NCBI RefSeq assembly: GCF_020171985.1
Contig: NZ_JAIVAL010000006.1
Span: 1-64,000, forward strand
DNA: 64,000 nt
Direction: 5' to 3'
DNA from: Halobacillus halophilus
GTDB lineage: Bacteria > Bacillota > Bacilli > Bacillales > Halobacillaceae
The notes under the pieces are model-generated. The model did no database searches. It was not told the DNA's origin and saw only the letters and a program-made list of their open reading frames with translations. The position numbers and the translations under genes were made by a program. Positions 8,440 through 16,210 of the stretch are shown piece by piece (within the stretch, counting starts at the first letter, position 1; the number at the start of each line of letters is the position of its first letter).

Positions 8440-8661
8440 CTAAGAATCATTAATTAACGATTGATCAATCATCTCCTGGTCATTGACATAGGTATTAGAG
8501 CGGTTTATATCAATCTTTATTCCATTCCCCGTGTTAAATGACCCGCCGCCAGCAAATGTTTTTACCCAGGCTTGTGGGGCCATATTATACACGTCGCCAA
8601 TGTTGAATATACTGGAACTGGATAAGGACGTCACATTTACGGCTCCTACTTTTGCCGGCAT
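8440..8661 (-). CDS. gerPA: Spore germination protein GerPA
   Basis: 73 residues. MPAKVGAVNVTSLSSSSIFNIGD and the GGGSFNTGNG segment are typical of GerPA and echo GerPF. It is the first gene of the operon and diverges from the DUF418 gene across 85 bp. AAAGGAG stands six bases before ATG. Late mother-cell (sigma-K) expression is expected from the family; no convincing promoter was placed. Confidence 0.93.
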   Translation of the reverse strand: MPAKVGAVNVTSLSSSSIFNIGDVYNMAPQAWVKTFAGGGSFNTGNGIKIDINRSNTYVNDQEMIDQSLINDS

Positions 8662-8746
8662 TTAAAAACTCCTTTCTTTATTTTATGAAACGCAATTGTC
8701 TAAATAACAGAATAAAAGTAAAATAAAGCTAACAGGGGGAATAAAT

Positions 8747-9937
8747 ATGCATTCAAAGGCGTCACCATTAGGTGAATCAGAACGATTAAACTGGATTGAT
8801 GCAGCACGCGGACTTGCCATTTTAGGCATCTTCATGGTAAATGTGCCTGCCTTTAACGCTCCCTATTTTTTGTACGGGGGAGCCGCCGAGGCCTGGGATT
8901 CATCTCTGAGTCATACCGTGCAGGCGATTATTGATATCTTTTTTCAAGCAAGTTTTTATACGTTATTTTCTTTTATGTTCGGGTTTGGCATGCAGATGAT
9001 GAAAGACAGGCTGGACGAGAAGAAGCTTGATTATCGCCCAATCATCTTTAAAAGATTAGCAGTATTGATTGGTTTTGGCTTAATCCACGCCTTTCTAATC
9101 TGGCATGGAGACATTCTGCTTTCTTATGGAGTCCTTGGGCTTACTTTGTTTGCGTTTTTCCATCTAACGAAAACTGGGCTTTTGGCCGTGGCTTATAGTA
9201 TGCTTGCGTTTCTTGTCCTGCCAATGACATTTGCCCTTTATTCGATTCGCGGGCGGCTGCAGGGGATTGTTGAACAAGGAGCAATTAATGAAGCTATCGC
9301 GAACTACGGGACAGGAAGTATAACCGAAATATGGCAGCAGAATGCTTCTGACTGGCTCTATTCCAACCAACTTGCCAATCTGCCATTCCTAGCTCTCAGT
9401 CTGCTGCCCATGTTTTTATTTGGTTTATATGTGTGCCGCAAGCGCTGGCTTCACGAGCCGGCTGCTCATTTGGGGAGTATAAAAAAAGTGTGGGCCATTA
9501 CAGGCGTCCTGTTTCTCATTTTTAAGGCAGGTCCTTACTTGTATGGTAATCCTGCGTGGTTTGGAATTATGCAGGACAGTGTAGGAGGGACAGCTTCGGC
9601 CGTATTTTATGTGTTGTCGGTTACATTATTGTTCCAGACAAAATCAGGGGCAAGTTTTTTACATCCCTTAACGTGGATTGGAAGAATGTCGCTATCCAAT
9701 TATATTCTACAATCGCTCGTATGCTTTGTTCTTTTTTATTCGGTAGGATTTGGTCTCTACGGAGATGTGCCGCCGATCATGAGTGTAACGATTGTAGTGG
9801 TGGTTTATTCGCTGCAGATTTTTGCAAGTAAGGCATGGCTTAAGAGGTACCGTTACGGTCCTCTGGAATGGCTTTGGAGAACATTAACTTACGGAAAGTT
9901 ACAACCATTAAAACGTAAGCAGACAGCGGCTTCTTAA
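8747..9937 (+). CDS. DUF418 family membrane protein
   Basis: 396 residues with about ten hydrophobic segments. The N-terminus RLNWIDAARGLAILGIFMVNV and the C-terminal block with NYILQSLVC and YGPLEWLWRTLTYGK are hallmarks of DUF418 (YeiB/YxaH-type) proteins, which resemble acyltransferase-3 membrane proteins. Function unproven; located in the cytoplasmic membrane. AGGGGG precedes ATG. It is followed after 17 bp by a DUF2157 gene, so the three membrane genes 8747-11663 probably form one operon. Confidence 0.9.
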   Translation: MHSKASPLGESERLNWIDAARGLAILGIFMVNVPAFNAPYFLYGGAAEAWDSSLSHTVQAIIDIFFQASFYTLFSFMFGFGMQMMKDRLDEKKLDYRPIIFKRLAVLIGFGLIHAFLIWHGDILLSYGVLGLTLFAFFHLTKTGLLAVAYSMLAFLVLPMTFALYSIRGRLQGIVEQGAINEAIANYGTGSITEIWQQNASDWLYSNQLANLPFLALSLLPMFLFGLYVCRKRWLHEPAAHLGSIKKVWAITGVLFLIFKAGPYLYGNPAWFGIMQDSVGGTASAVFYVLSVTLLFQTKSGASFLHPLTWIGRMSLSNYILQSLVCFVLFYSVGFGLYGDVPPIMSVTIVVVVYSLQIFASKAWLKRYRYGPLEWLWRTLTYGKLQPLKRKQTAAS

Positions 9938-9954
9938 TAAGAGGGGGACACACC

Positions 9955-11154
9955 ATGAAACGTGAAGAACTCATCAAAGAAAGCAAGGAATGGGTAGAGG
10001 AACGAATTATATCAGAAGAGCAAAGGGATCAACTGCTCGAGCGTTACCCGGCCCGGCAGCATAAACCTCTTCTGCTGACCTTTGCTGCTATTTTCATAGG
10101 CCTCGGATTTCTAACATTTATCGCTTCCAATTGGTCCGCGATCTCGGATGTGTTTCGAATGGCGATTATAGTGGGAAGTTTACTTGCCTTCTACGTTGCG
10201 GGTGAACAAACTTACAGGAAGCACTCCAAGCGCTTAGGAGAAAGTCTAATGCTTATTGCGCTTATGATATTTGGAGCAGGGATCTTTTTGACGGGCCAAA
10301 TGTATCATTTTACTTCATTCAGCGCTCTGCCGTTCTTTGTTTGGTCCATCGCCGCATTTGGATTGTTTCTCCTATGTAAAGAAACACTTTTCTTTATAGC
10401 TTCAGCTGTTCTAACTACGGTGGGGCAGGTGTACAGTGGAGTTACGTTTGGGGAGTATCATATATGGACTGGGTTACTCTTCATCCTTGGTTTAGGCTGG
10501 TTTACAGCGCGGGAACAGCGGACGGATTATTCGGTATGGTTCGGGGCTGGTTATTTGATTCAAAGTCTCGTCCTTGTTCTCAGCAGTGGTTATCCTTATT
10601 ACTGGCTCATTAATCTGATCCTCTTCCTTTATTTATTCGATGATGCAGCCGCTGGAAAAGGGAAGCTGCGTGTGCTCAAAACGTTCAGTGTCGTTTCAGT
10701 CTTTTTGATTTTAGTTTTTCAAGTCTTCTTTCTTGGAGAAGGTTTTGTAGAGGTCCAGACGGAATCCTCTTTCTATTTCTTTATTGTATGGGCCGTCTTT
10801 TTTGTCGGAGCTGTGGTCCGGTCTGCCATGAGCTCTACGAATTACTACTGGATTGACCTATTATTATTCTTGCCGCTGTTCCGCTTTGAGTTTGCTGATG
10901 CGCTGTCGCTCGCTCTTCTATTTGTTTATTCCTTGCTATGGCTCACTTCCGGCTATCAGCAGAGTGTGGCACGCTGGGTAAACAAGGGGACAGCTGCTCT
11001 TCTGGCTACGACCTTTATAGCTTATTTCCAGCTCGCCTGGGACTTCATGAGCCGCTCTCTTTTCTTTTTTATCGGTGGAATCCTGCTGTTTGCCTTAAGC
11101 TTCTTCCTTGAAAGGAAACGAAGACAAGTGAGCAAAGGGGAGGTAACGCCATGA
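9955..11154 (+). CDS. DUF2157 membrane protein
   Basis: 399 residues. A soluble N-terminus (about 1-40) is followed by LLLTFAAIFIGLGFLTFIASNW, the DUF2157 signature, and about eleven more hydrophobic segments. Members of this family are commonly encoded next to a GDYXXLXY protein, as here. Its end overlaps the next gene by four bases (ATGA). Function unknown. Confidence 0.9.
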   Translation: MKREELIKESKEWVEERIISEEQRDQLLERYPARQHKPLLLTFAAIFIGLGFLTFIASNWSAISDVFRMAIIVGSLLAFYVAGEQTYRKHSKRLGESLMLIALMIFGAGIFLTGQMYHFTSFSALPFFVWSIAAFGLFLLCKETLFFIASAVLTTVGQVYSGVTFGEYHIWTGLLFILGLGWFTAREQRTDYSVWFGAGYLIQSLVLVLSSGYPYYWLINLILFLYLFDDAAAGKGKLRVLKTFSVVSVFLILVFQVFFLGEGFVEVQTESSFYFFIVWAVFFVGAVVRSAMSSTNYYWIDLLLFLPLFRFEFADALSLALLFVYSLLWLTSGYQQSVARWVNKGTAALLATTFIAYFQLAWDFMSRSLFFFIGGILLFALSFFLERKRRQVSKGEVTP

Positions 11155-11663
11155 AGCGCATTTGGTTTTATGTCATTGTCTGCCTGCAGGTTCTGTTTCT
11201 TATTCTGATGTCGATTTCTTACTATACTATGGACACATGGGGAGAATCCATCCGCTTAAAAACGGCTCCTGTAGATCCACGGGACCCTTTTTATGGGGAC
11301 TTTGTAACATTATCATATGAGGTGGAAATGGTTCCTGCGGATAAATGGAATGTTTCTGCTGATATAGGTTCTGGAGAAAAGATATATTTGCTGCTTGAGC
11401 CTGATGAAAAAAATCTTTATACACTTGTTAAGGCTTCCGCTGAAAAACCTGAGGTCAGCGAGGAGGAGGTCGTCCTTCCTGCCCGTCTCGACTGGCATGA
11501 TCCTCAAAGAGGAGTGTATATGGTAGATATTGGTTTGGATCGTTATTTTATTGAGGAAGGCACAGGTCAGCAATATGAACAAAACAGGGAGGATCTGATT
11601 GTGGAAGTTATCCTGGCTCCCTGGGGACAGAAAAAAATTGATTCCGTAACGAAAGCGGAGTAA
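11151..11663 (+). CDS. GDYXXLXY domain protein
   Basis: 170 residues: one N-terminal membrane helix (about 5-25) and an exported domain. FYGDFVTLSYE near residues 45-55 matches the GDYXXLXY motif, with Phe at the Tyr position. It overlaps the DUF2157 gene by four bases, so the two products are probably made together and may interact in the membrane. Function unknown. Confidence 0.88.
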   Translation: MKRIWFYVIVCLQVLFLILMSISYYTMDTWGESIRLKTAPVDPRDPFYGDFVTLSYEVEMVPADKWNVSADIGSGEKIYLLLEPDEKNLYTLVKASAEKPEVSEEEVVLPARLDWHDPQRGVYMVDIGLDRYFIEEGTGQQYEQNREDLIVEVILAPWGQKKIDSVTKAE

Positions 11664-11668
11664 ATAAA

Positions 11669-11704
11669 GAGCGCTTTTCCTAAATGGAAGGGCGCTTTTT
11701 TTTA
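11669..11704 (+). terminator. Terminator of the DUF418-DUF2157-GDYXXLXY operon
   Basis: Stem agcgctttt pairs with aagggcgct, followed by T8. It lies within 40 bp of the stop codon. Confidence 0.85.
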
Positions 11705-11764
11705 TCAGTTAAGTTGGATTAAACCAGGCCAACGTAGCTCTTTTTATGATTATACGCTCTCGCA

Positions 11765-11832
11765 ACTGCTGGCACGGCCCAATCAAGAGTGAGCACAGCC
11801 CAATCGAGTGAGAGCATGGCGCAATCCAAGTA
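11765..11832 (+). repeat. Short degenerate direct repeats
   Basis: Three imperfect copies of a 19-22 bp unit ending in gcacggcccaatc, gcacagcccaatc and gcatggcgcaatc, the last two beginning gagtga. They lie in the 339-bp gap between two convergent terminators. No gene or promoter is seen here. Confidence 0.6.
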
Positions 11833-11960
11833 ATTACAAGTTGCGGCGAAGGTTTGAAAGGGGAATCTTACTTTCTCACTCTATATATTTTCACTGAACC
11901 TGGGTTATATGGAAGTGTTTTAACTGTTAAATCAGGACGGAGAACTAATGGAGCGAAGTA

Positions 11961-11996
11961 AAAAAGCCTGGAGAGAAAGTTTTCTCTCCAGGCTTG
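11961..11996 (-). terminator. Terminator of rocD
   Basis: A 14-bp stem (agcctggagagaaa with tttctctccaggct) is followed on the minus strand by T6. It lies directly after the rocD stop. Confidence 0.85.
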
Positions 11997-12002
11997 TGGG
12001 TT

Positions 12003-13199
12003 TTATTGACTAAGAACTTCTTTAATTTGAGTAATGGCCCAATCAAGATCCTCTTTTTCAATAATAAGAGGAGGACCGAAACGAATCACGTTTTCGTGCG
12101 TTTCCTTACAAAGCAGTCCTTTTTCTTTCAATTCTTCACAGTAGCCGCGGGCAGGTTCTGTCATTTCAACACCAATGAACAACCCTTTACCACGAACTTC
12201 TTTAATCTTCGGATTATCAATTGACTGCAGTTCTTTCTTCATGTATTCACCGAGCTCAAGAGAGCGTTCGGCCAGTTTTTCTTCTTCAATAACATCCAGT
12301 GAAGCTACAGATACAGCACATCCTAATGGATTTCCGCCAAATGTAGAGCCGTGAGAGCCCGGGTTAAATACACCCAGTACTTCTTTATTTGCGACTACAC
12401 ACGAAATAGGGAATACTCCGCCTCCCAGTGCTTTACCGAGAATTAACATGTCAGGACTTACGTCTTCCCAGTCGCAGGCAAACATCTTACCGCTTCGGCC
12501 AAGACCTGCCTGGATTTCATCAGCTATGAACAGCACGTTGTTTTCCTGACAAACCTCATAGGCCTCTTTCAAGAATCCTTCTGGAGGGATAACGATACCC
12601 GCTTCACCCTGGATCGGTTCAAACAGGAATCCGGCGGTGTTTTCAGTGATAGCTTCTTTGAGAGCCTCCACATCACCGTAAGGAATCAACTTAATTCCTG
12701 GAAGCGTAGGGCCGAATCCGCGTTTATATTCTTCCTCTGAGGAAAGAGATACGGCTGTCATGGTTCTTCCATGGAAGTTGCCGGTACAGGCGATAATTTC
12801 AGCTTGATTGTCTTCTACTTTCTTCACATCATAAGCCCACCGTCTAGCTGCTTTAACAGCTGTTTCAACGGCTTCAGCTCCTGTGTTCATTGGAAGAGCC
12901 ATTTCCTTATTGGTAATTTTACAAATCTTCTCATACCACGGTCCAAGCTGGTCGTTATGGAAAGCTCGGGAGGTTAAAGTGACACGGTCGGCCTGGTCTT
13001 TTAATGCTTGAATAATCCTAGGATGGCGGTGCCCCTGGTTCACTGCAGAATAAGCGCTTAACATATCCATGTAGCGATTGCCTTCTGGATCCTCTACCCA
13101 TACGCCTTCCGCTTTCGATATAACGATCGGAAGTGGGTGATAGTTTTTGGCGCCATATTCTTGTGTTTGATCAATGATTTCTTGACTGTTTACTGACAT
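12003..13199 (-). CDS. rocD: Ornithine aminotransferase
   Basis: 398 residues from ATG 13199, chosen because GGAGGG lies directly upstream; a 21-residue upstream extension has no support. It is a class III PLP aminotransferase: [21 protein letters not shown], and the PLP lysine in [20 protein letters not shown] is typical of ornithine aminotransferases. It converts ornithine and 2-oxoglutarate to glutamate semialdehyde and glutamate, linking arginine and proline metabolism. Single-gene unit, separate from any roc operon; no RocR or AhrC site was recognised. Confidence 0.93.
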   Translation of the reverse strand: MSVNSQEIIDQTQEYGAKNYHPLPIVISKAEGVWVEDPEGNRYMDMLSAYSAVNQGHRHPRIIQALKDQADRVTLTSRAFHNDQLGPWYEKICKITNKEMALPMNTGAEAVETAVKAARRWAYDVKKVEDNQAEIIACTGNFHGRTMTAVSLSSEEEYKRGFGPTLPGIKLIPYGDVEALKEAITENTAGFLFEPIQGEAGIVIPPEGFLKEAYEVCQENNVLFIADEIQAGLGRSGKMFACDWEDVSPDMLILGKALGGGVFPISCVVANKEVLGVFNPGSHGSTFGGNPLGCAVSVASLDVIEEEKLAERSLELGEYMKKELQSIDNPKIKEVRGKGLFIGVEMTEPARGYCEELKEKGLLCKETHENVIRFGPPLIIEKEDLDWAITQIKEVLSQ

Positions 13200-13344
13200 G
13201 ATATCCCTCCAATTACATTTCAATCTTTTATTATTATAACAGGTTTGTTTTATTATTCTCACCCTAACAAGGTACTTATTGGTAGGAAATTTTGACGGAC
13301 TCGTGCTATTATATCCGTAGATTCATGTAAAAGGAGGAAGAACA

Positions 13345-13707
13345 TTGGCACATCTACATATTACCTCATGGGTAATCGCATTTGCTTTGGTGGGACTTGT
13401 TACAACATTTGCCCGAAGCGGAAATGATAAAGGGGCAAAAATTTCCCATATGATTCTGCGGGCGGACTACTTATTGATTCTTTATTCAGGAGGATCACTT
13501 TTTGCGAGCTACGCGAACTATAGCGGGCTGCTCATTTTTAAAGTGCTTGTTGGCTTATGGACGATTGCAGCTATGGAAATGGCATGTGTGAAGTATAAGA
13601 AAAAGAAACCAGCTGCTATTTGGTGGACACAGCTGGTAGTAGCGGGAGCCATTGCTATTATTTTAGGCTTTGGTTTTCTTGGAGCAGGCATACTTCCTGC
13701 TAAATAA
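13345..13707 (+). CDS. yisL: YisL family membrane protein (DUF1516)
   Basis: 120 residues, four hydrophobic helices. MAHLHITSWVIAFALVGL, the KISHMILRADYLLILYSGG block and a Gly-rich C-terminal helix match the UPF0344/DUF1516 family. It starts with TTG behind AAAGGAGGA. It neighbours asnO, as in B. subtilis. Function unknown. Confidence 0.9.
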   Translation: MAHLHITSWVIAFALVGLVTTFARSGNDKGAKISHMILRADYLLILYSGGSLFASYANYSGLLIFKVLVGLWTIAAMEMACVKYKKKKPAAIWWTQLVVAGAIAIILGFGFLGAGILPAK

Positions 13708-13710
13708 AAA

Positions 13711-13747
13711 AAAGCGGCAAGCCTTGTACAGGCTTTGCCGTTTTTTT
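13711..13747 (+). terminator. Terminator of yisL
   Basis: Stem cggcaagcc pairs with ggctttgccg, followed by T7, three bases after the stop codon region. Confidence 0.88.
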
Positions 13748-13818
13748 GTGGGGGATTTTCTACTGTCCTAGAATGAGCTCCGCTACTTGGGGGGTAACGG
13801 GAGATATCCTTTATCACT

Positions 13819-13837
13819 TATAATGATAATCATTATC
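13819..13837. promoter_or_regulatory. Fur box
   Basis: TATAATGATAATCATTATC matches the 19-bp Fur consensus GATAATGATAATCATTATC at 18 of 19 positions. It lies between the yisL terminator and asnO, 107 bp before the asnO start codon. No other gene is close enough to be its obvious target. PerR or Zur could use similar sites, but the match is best to Fur. Confidence 0.75.
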
Positions 13838-13888
13838 AATTGAGTTGTCAAGCAGAACTTTTAATAAGCGGGGAGTCGCTATCATATA

Positions 13889-13924
13889 GTAAGCTATGAT
13901 GTGTTTTTTATGATTCAGCTTACT
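13889..13924 (+). other. Inverted repeat in the asnO leader
   Basis: agtaagct (13889-13896) and agcttact (13917-13924) are perfect inverted arms, 20 bases apart, ending just before the asnO ribosome binding site. It could be a protein site or an RNA hairpin; nothing more can be said. Confidence 0.4.
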
Positions 13925-13944
13925 TTAAAGGATGGTGAAGCTCA

Positions 13945-15786
13945 ATGTGCGGTATTGTGGGTTGGATTGATGATAAAAATAAAGTGCAGAATAAAGCCCC
14001 TCTTTTAGAAAGGATGGCCGATACCATCCGGCACCGTGGTCCAGATGATTATCAAACGTGGCTGGATGGGCCGGCAGCTTTTGGACACCAGCGTCTAATT
14101 GTTGTAGACCCGAACGGCGGGAAGCAGCCAATGGTTCGGGAGGCACATGACGAACAGTATGTGCTTTGCTATAACGGTGAGTTATATAATACGGATGAAG
14201 TACGAGATACATTAAAAGCGAAAGGCTGGACGTTCCGCTCTCATTCGGATACAGAGGTCGTCCTCGTCAGTTTTATGGAGTGGGGAAAAGAATGCGTGGA
14301 GCGATTAAATGGCATTTTCGCTTTCAGTATTTGGGAAAAAAAGAGAAAACGTCTGTTTCTAGCCAGAGACCGGCTCGGAGTTAAGCCGCTGTTTATGCGA
14401 CATCAGAAGGACGGTCTGATGTTTGCTTCCGAAATGAAAGCCATCCTTGCCCATCCGGATGTAGAACCAAGAGTTGGAGCGGAAGGAATTCAGGAGATAC
14501 TTACGCTTGGACCTTCGAGAACTCCGGGGCACGGCATTTTTGAAACGCTGCAGGAGCTGCGCCCAGGTCACCGGGCGTTTTGGGAAAAGGGAAATCTTTC
14601 GATTGAGCGTTACTGGAACGTGAAGAGCGCCGAGCACACCGATACGTGGGATGAGACCGTAGCGCGCGTGCGGGAATTATTTATTGATGCTTCCGAACGG
14701 CAGCTCGTGTCTGATGTAACCCTGGGCACTTTCTTATCGGGAGGGGTGGACTCAAGTGCCATTACGGCTGTAGCCGCTGAAAAATATAAAAACGAACAAA
14801 AGGGCGCCCTGCAGACCTTTTCCATTGATTATAAAGATCAGGATAAATTCTTTAAGAAGAGCGCTTTTCAGCCGGACCGTGATGAAGCTTATATTAAGAA
14901 AGTTTCAACCCAGCATCAAACCCGGCATTACGTGATGGAAGCGACACCTGAAGATCTAATATCAAGGCTGAAGCAGGCCGTGACGTTAAGAGATCTGCCA
15001 GGCATGGCCGATGTTGATTCATCACTGTTATGGTTCTGTGAAAAAATAAAATCTCATGTCACCGTCGCTTTGTCAGGAGAGTGTGCCGATGAGATTTTTG
15101 GAGGCTATCCCTGGTTTTATAGAAAAGAGGATCAGGAGCGGAAAGGGTTTCCATGGATCCGTTCCCTGGATGAACGGATGAATCTAGTGAGAACGGATGT
15201 CAGTGAGAGCGTGGATATGGAAGCATATATGTTGAAGCGCTATCAGGAGACAATCGATGAAACGCCGGTTCTTGCAGGGGAAGACAAAAAAGCGGTGAAA
15301 CATAGACAGATGGCTTATCTGAATATGAACTGGTTCATGCAGACCCTTCTTGAGCGTAAAGACCGGATGAGTATGGGGGCGAGTCTTGAGGTACGTGTGC
15401 CTTTCAGCGATCATCGTCTGGTGGAATATGCGTGGAATATTCCCTGGAGCATGAAATTTCACGGAAATCAGGAAAAAGGTTTGCTGAGGGAAGCGTTGCG
15501 TGGCGTTCTGCCTGATGAAGTGCTGTTCCGAAAGAAAAATCCATATCCCAAAACGTTTCATCCCGCTTATACAAAAGCGGTCTGTACATGGATGAATGAA
15601 ATAGTAGCCGATGCGAATGCACCGCTGTTCGAGCTTTTCGACCGCAACAAAGTAAGGAAGCTGAATGATTCAGAAGGTCAGGCAATCGGAGCTCCATGGT
15701 TTGGTCAGTTAATGACAGGTCCCCAGCTAATCGCCCATCTCTGTCAAATTAACTATTGGCTCAAAACCTATCACGTACGTTTGTAA
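13945..15786 (+). CDS. asnO: Asparagine synthetase, glutamine-hydrolysing
   Basis: 613 residues. Starts MCGIVGWIDD, so Cys2 becomes the N-terminal nucleophile of the class II glutaminase domain (about 2-200, with RHRGPDD and YNGELYN). The synthetase domain has the ATP pyrophosphatase loop LSGGVDSSA (near 263) and ALSGECADEIFGGY. It makes asparagine from aspartate, glutamine and ATP in the cytoplasm. Length and the yisL neighbour match B. subtilis AsnO, which is linked to sporulation there. A strong Fur box lies upstream. The ribosome binding site is AAAGGATGGTG. Confidence 0.93.
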   Translation: MCGIVGWIDDKNKVQNKAPLLERMADTIRHRGPDDYQTWLDGPAAFGHQRLIVVDPNGGKQPMVREAHDEQYVLCYNGELYNTDEVRDTLKAKGWTFRSHSDTEVVLVSFMEWGKECVERLNGIFAFSIWEKKRKRLFLARDRLGVKPLFMRHQKDGLMFASEMKAILAHPDVEPRVGAEGIQEILTLGPSRTPGHGIFETLQELRPGHRAFWEKGNLSIERYWNVKSAEHTDTWDETVARVRELFIDASERQLVSDVTLGTFLSGGVDSSAITAVAAEKYKNEQKGALQTFSIDYKDQDKFFKKSAFQPDRDEAYIKKVSTQHQTRHYVMEATPEDLISRLKQAVTLRDLPGMADVDSSLLWFCEKIKSHVTVALSGECADEIFGGYPWFYRKEDQERKGFPWIRSLDERMNLVRTDVSESVDMEAYMLKRYQETIDETPVLAGEDKKAVKHRQMAYLNMNWFMQTLLERKDRMSMGASLEVRVPFSDHRLVEYAWNIPWSMKFHGNQEKGLLREALRGVLPDEVLFRKKNPYPKTFHPAYTKAVCTWMNEIVADANAPLFELFDRNKVRKLNDSEGQAIGAPWFGQLMTGPQLIAHLCQINYWLKTYHVRL

Positions 15787-15814
15787 ATAGCTACAAAATC
15801 TCAGAGTTGTTCTT

Positions 15815-16012
15815 ACAGTAAAGCTCCCGTTTGTGGAAGACTTGATTTCGAGATATTTAGGTTGAGAGGACAGTCCTTCGGGGGATGATTTCGCCTTCCT
15901 GGATCTCCCCGTAGGAAAGCGAGTTGTTTCCGCAGCCGCCCTCATCGATTTTAGGCAACGGACCCAAGTTATCTCGAGACGGAGTCTTACACAATACGGC
16001 CCGGTTTGTTGA
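15815..16012 (-). repeat. Dispersed inverted-repeat element, copy B (short form)
   Basis: Terminal arms gatttcgagatatttagg (left) and atctcgagacggagtctta (right) are inverted relative to each other and match the ends of copy C. Read on the minus strand, it keeps the copy C left end, a ggaaacaactcgctttcct block, then jumps directly to the copy C right block (gcgaaatcatcccccgaag), lacking roughly 350 internal bases. It sits between asnO and a downstream terminator. No coding potential. Confidence 0.82.
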
Positions 16013-16049
16013 ATAATTCTTTTTTAAGAAATTAACAGACTTACAAAAA

Positions 16050-16083
16050 GATCGCATGGCTGAAGCAGCCGTGCGGTTTTTTT
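16050..16083 (+). terminator. Terminator after asnO
   Basis: Stem cgcatggctg pairs with cagccgtgcg, followed by T7. It is separated from the asnO stop by repeat copy B, about 265 bp. Confidence 0.75.
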
Positions 16084-16210
16084 GTGGAAATTCTGCAAAT
16101 GTGACCATTGTATGTATTATTGAAAATAGATGCCGAGTACAATTGACGGGGAAGGTCTGGAAAGGATAATCTAAGAGAGTTACCTTTATTAGAAAGAAAG
16201 GAGAGCGGCC

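Noticed and set aside
8679-8687. CATAAAATA on the minus strand before gerPA, matching a sigma-K -10 box
   Set aside because: It is only about five bases from the ribosome binding site, so the transcript would begin at or inside the Shine-Dalgarno; no matching -35 at the right distance.
13925-14212. Minus-strand frame over the start of asnO
   Set aside because: Antisense shadow of a strongly conserved gene; no start signal.
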